Source: Streptomyces sp. NRRL B-1347
Lineage (GTDB): Bacteria; Actinomycetota; Actinomycetes; Streptomycetales; Streptomycetaceae
Direction: 5' to 3'
Assembly (NCBI RefSeq): GCF_000720325.1
Contig: NZ_JOJM01000150.1
Location: 1 to 5,265 of the forward strand
DNA: 5,265 nt
Under the pieces are notes generated by a model that saw nothing but the letters and a program-made list of their open reading frames with translations, did not search any database and was not told the DNA's origin. Within the stretch, counting starts at the first letter, position 1. Every line of letters starts with the position of its first letter. This document shows, one piece after another, positions 5,146 through 5,265 of this stretch. Position numbers and translations under genes: made by a program.

Positions 5146-5203
5146 GTGAAGTAGGCCGCCGGCGAGGTATCCGTGGTTCGGCTCCTTTTCCGACGGCCCC
5201 TTC
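5146..5203 (-). ncRNA. Group II intron domain VI with bulged branch-point adenosine
   Basis: The long stem GGCCGTCGG (5198-5190) pairs with CCGGCGGCC (5162-5154) and contains one G-U pair. A basal stem GAAG (5203-5200) pairs with CTTC (5151-5148). On the 3' side two bases, T5153 and A5152, are bulged between these stems. A5152 is the seventh base from the 3' end, the usual place of the branch-point adenosine. The intron then ends in AC (5147-5146), fitting the usual terminal A-pyrimidine. Confidence 0.8.
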
Positions 5204-5205
5204 CC

Positions 5206-5239
5206 GAACGGTACGTGCGCCTTTCAGCGCATACCGCTC
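5206..5239 (-). ncRNA. Group II intron domain V (catalytic hairpin)
   Basis: The hairpin is exactly 34 nt, starting GAGCGGTATGCGC and ending GCGCACGTACCGTTC. It has a lower stem of 9 pairs (including G-U pairs), a 2-base bulge AC on the 3' side, an upper stem of 5 pairs and a GAAA tetraloop. The catalytic AGC triad is at nucleotides 2-4. All match the highly conserved domain V of bacterial group II introns, so the catalytic core appears intact. Confidence 0.87.
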
Positions 5240-5265
5240 TCCAGCGGCATTTTCCGGGCGGAGGC

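Larger units (their letters stand above)
5146..5265 (-). mobile_element. 3' end of a group II intron (remainder beyond right edge)
   Basis: Reading leftward from the edge, the sequence has a 34-nt domain V (5239-5206), a 3-base linker overlapping the base of the next stem, and a domain VI hairpin ending at 5146 with terminal AC. The IS5 reading frame resumes immediately afterwards, as expected for an intron sitting in that gene. Positions 5240-5265 would be domain IV or the region after the maturase gene. No reverse transcriptase coding sequence is inside the window. Group II introns are retroelements and ribozymes that often sit in other mobile elements in bacteria. Whether this one is full length cannot be judged here. 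Confidence 0.82.

Noticed and set aside
1..5265. CRISPR array, toxin-antitoxin pair or restriction system
   Set aside because: There are no regularly spaced direct repeats. The Uma2 gene has no visible partner gene, and a defence role is not shown by the sequence.

Overview
The window is high-G+C DNA with strong third-position G/C bias. All of its recognisable transposase types are common in actinomycetes, so a Streptomyces or close relative is the likely host. No housekeeping gene is present. The window is a dense nest of mobile elements around one intact non-transposase gene, as in an accessory region such as a chromosome arm, island or plasmid; which of these cannot be told from the sequence.

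Layout, left to right. (1) Positions 2-97 hold a probable C-terminal coding scrap on the + strand. (2) Positions 89-658 (-) hold the N-terminal 189 residues of a Streptomyces-type transposase, cut off abruptly. A long imperfect hairpin at 657-726 covers its ribosome binding site. (3) Positions about 789-2236 (-) are an apparently complete IS110-family element. It has a 398-residue DEDD/serine transposase (808-2004), and its long left end (2005-2236) folds as a bridge RNA (about 2036-2207). (4) Positions 2237-2538 (-) are a frameshifted, truncated N-terminus of an IS630-type transposase. (5) Positions 2568-3149 (-) hold an intact Uma2-family (PD-(D/E)XK-like) gene with its own promoter. Base composition there is visibly lower in G+C. 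(6) Positions 3186-3326 (-) are an unidentified C-terminal remnant related to the scrap at 2-97. (7) Positions 3328-4626 (+) are an apparently complete IS3-family element with orfA, orfB and imperfect 26-bp terminal inverted repeats. (8) Positions 4627-5145 (-) are an IS5-family transposase fragment. It is cut at its C-terminal side by the IS3 element and at its N-terminal side by a group II intron. (9) Positions 5146-5265 (-) are the 3' end of that intron, with a textbook domain V and a domain VI with a bulged adenosine. The rest of the intron lies beyond the right edge.

How the parts relate: the IS110 and IS3 elements look intact and may be active. The other transposase genes are wreckage, and the flanks of both intact elements belong to different broken genes, so the region has been rearranged or inserted into repeatedly. 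The most informative parts are the non-coding ones. The IS110 left end has two guide-type hairpins, one carrying sequences that match the element's own two ends, as the bridge-RNA model predicts. The right edge shows a retroelement nested inside a DNA transposon gene. I see no CRISPR array, tRNA, rRNA or complete defence system.
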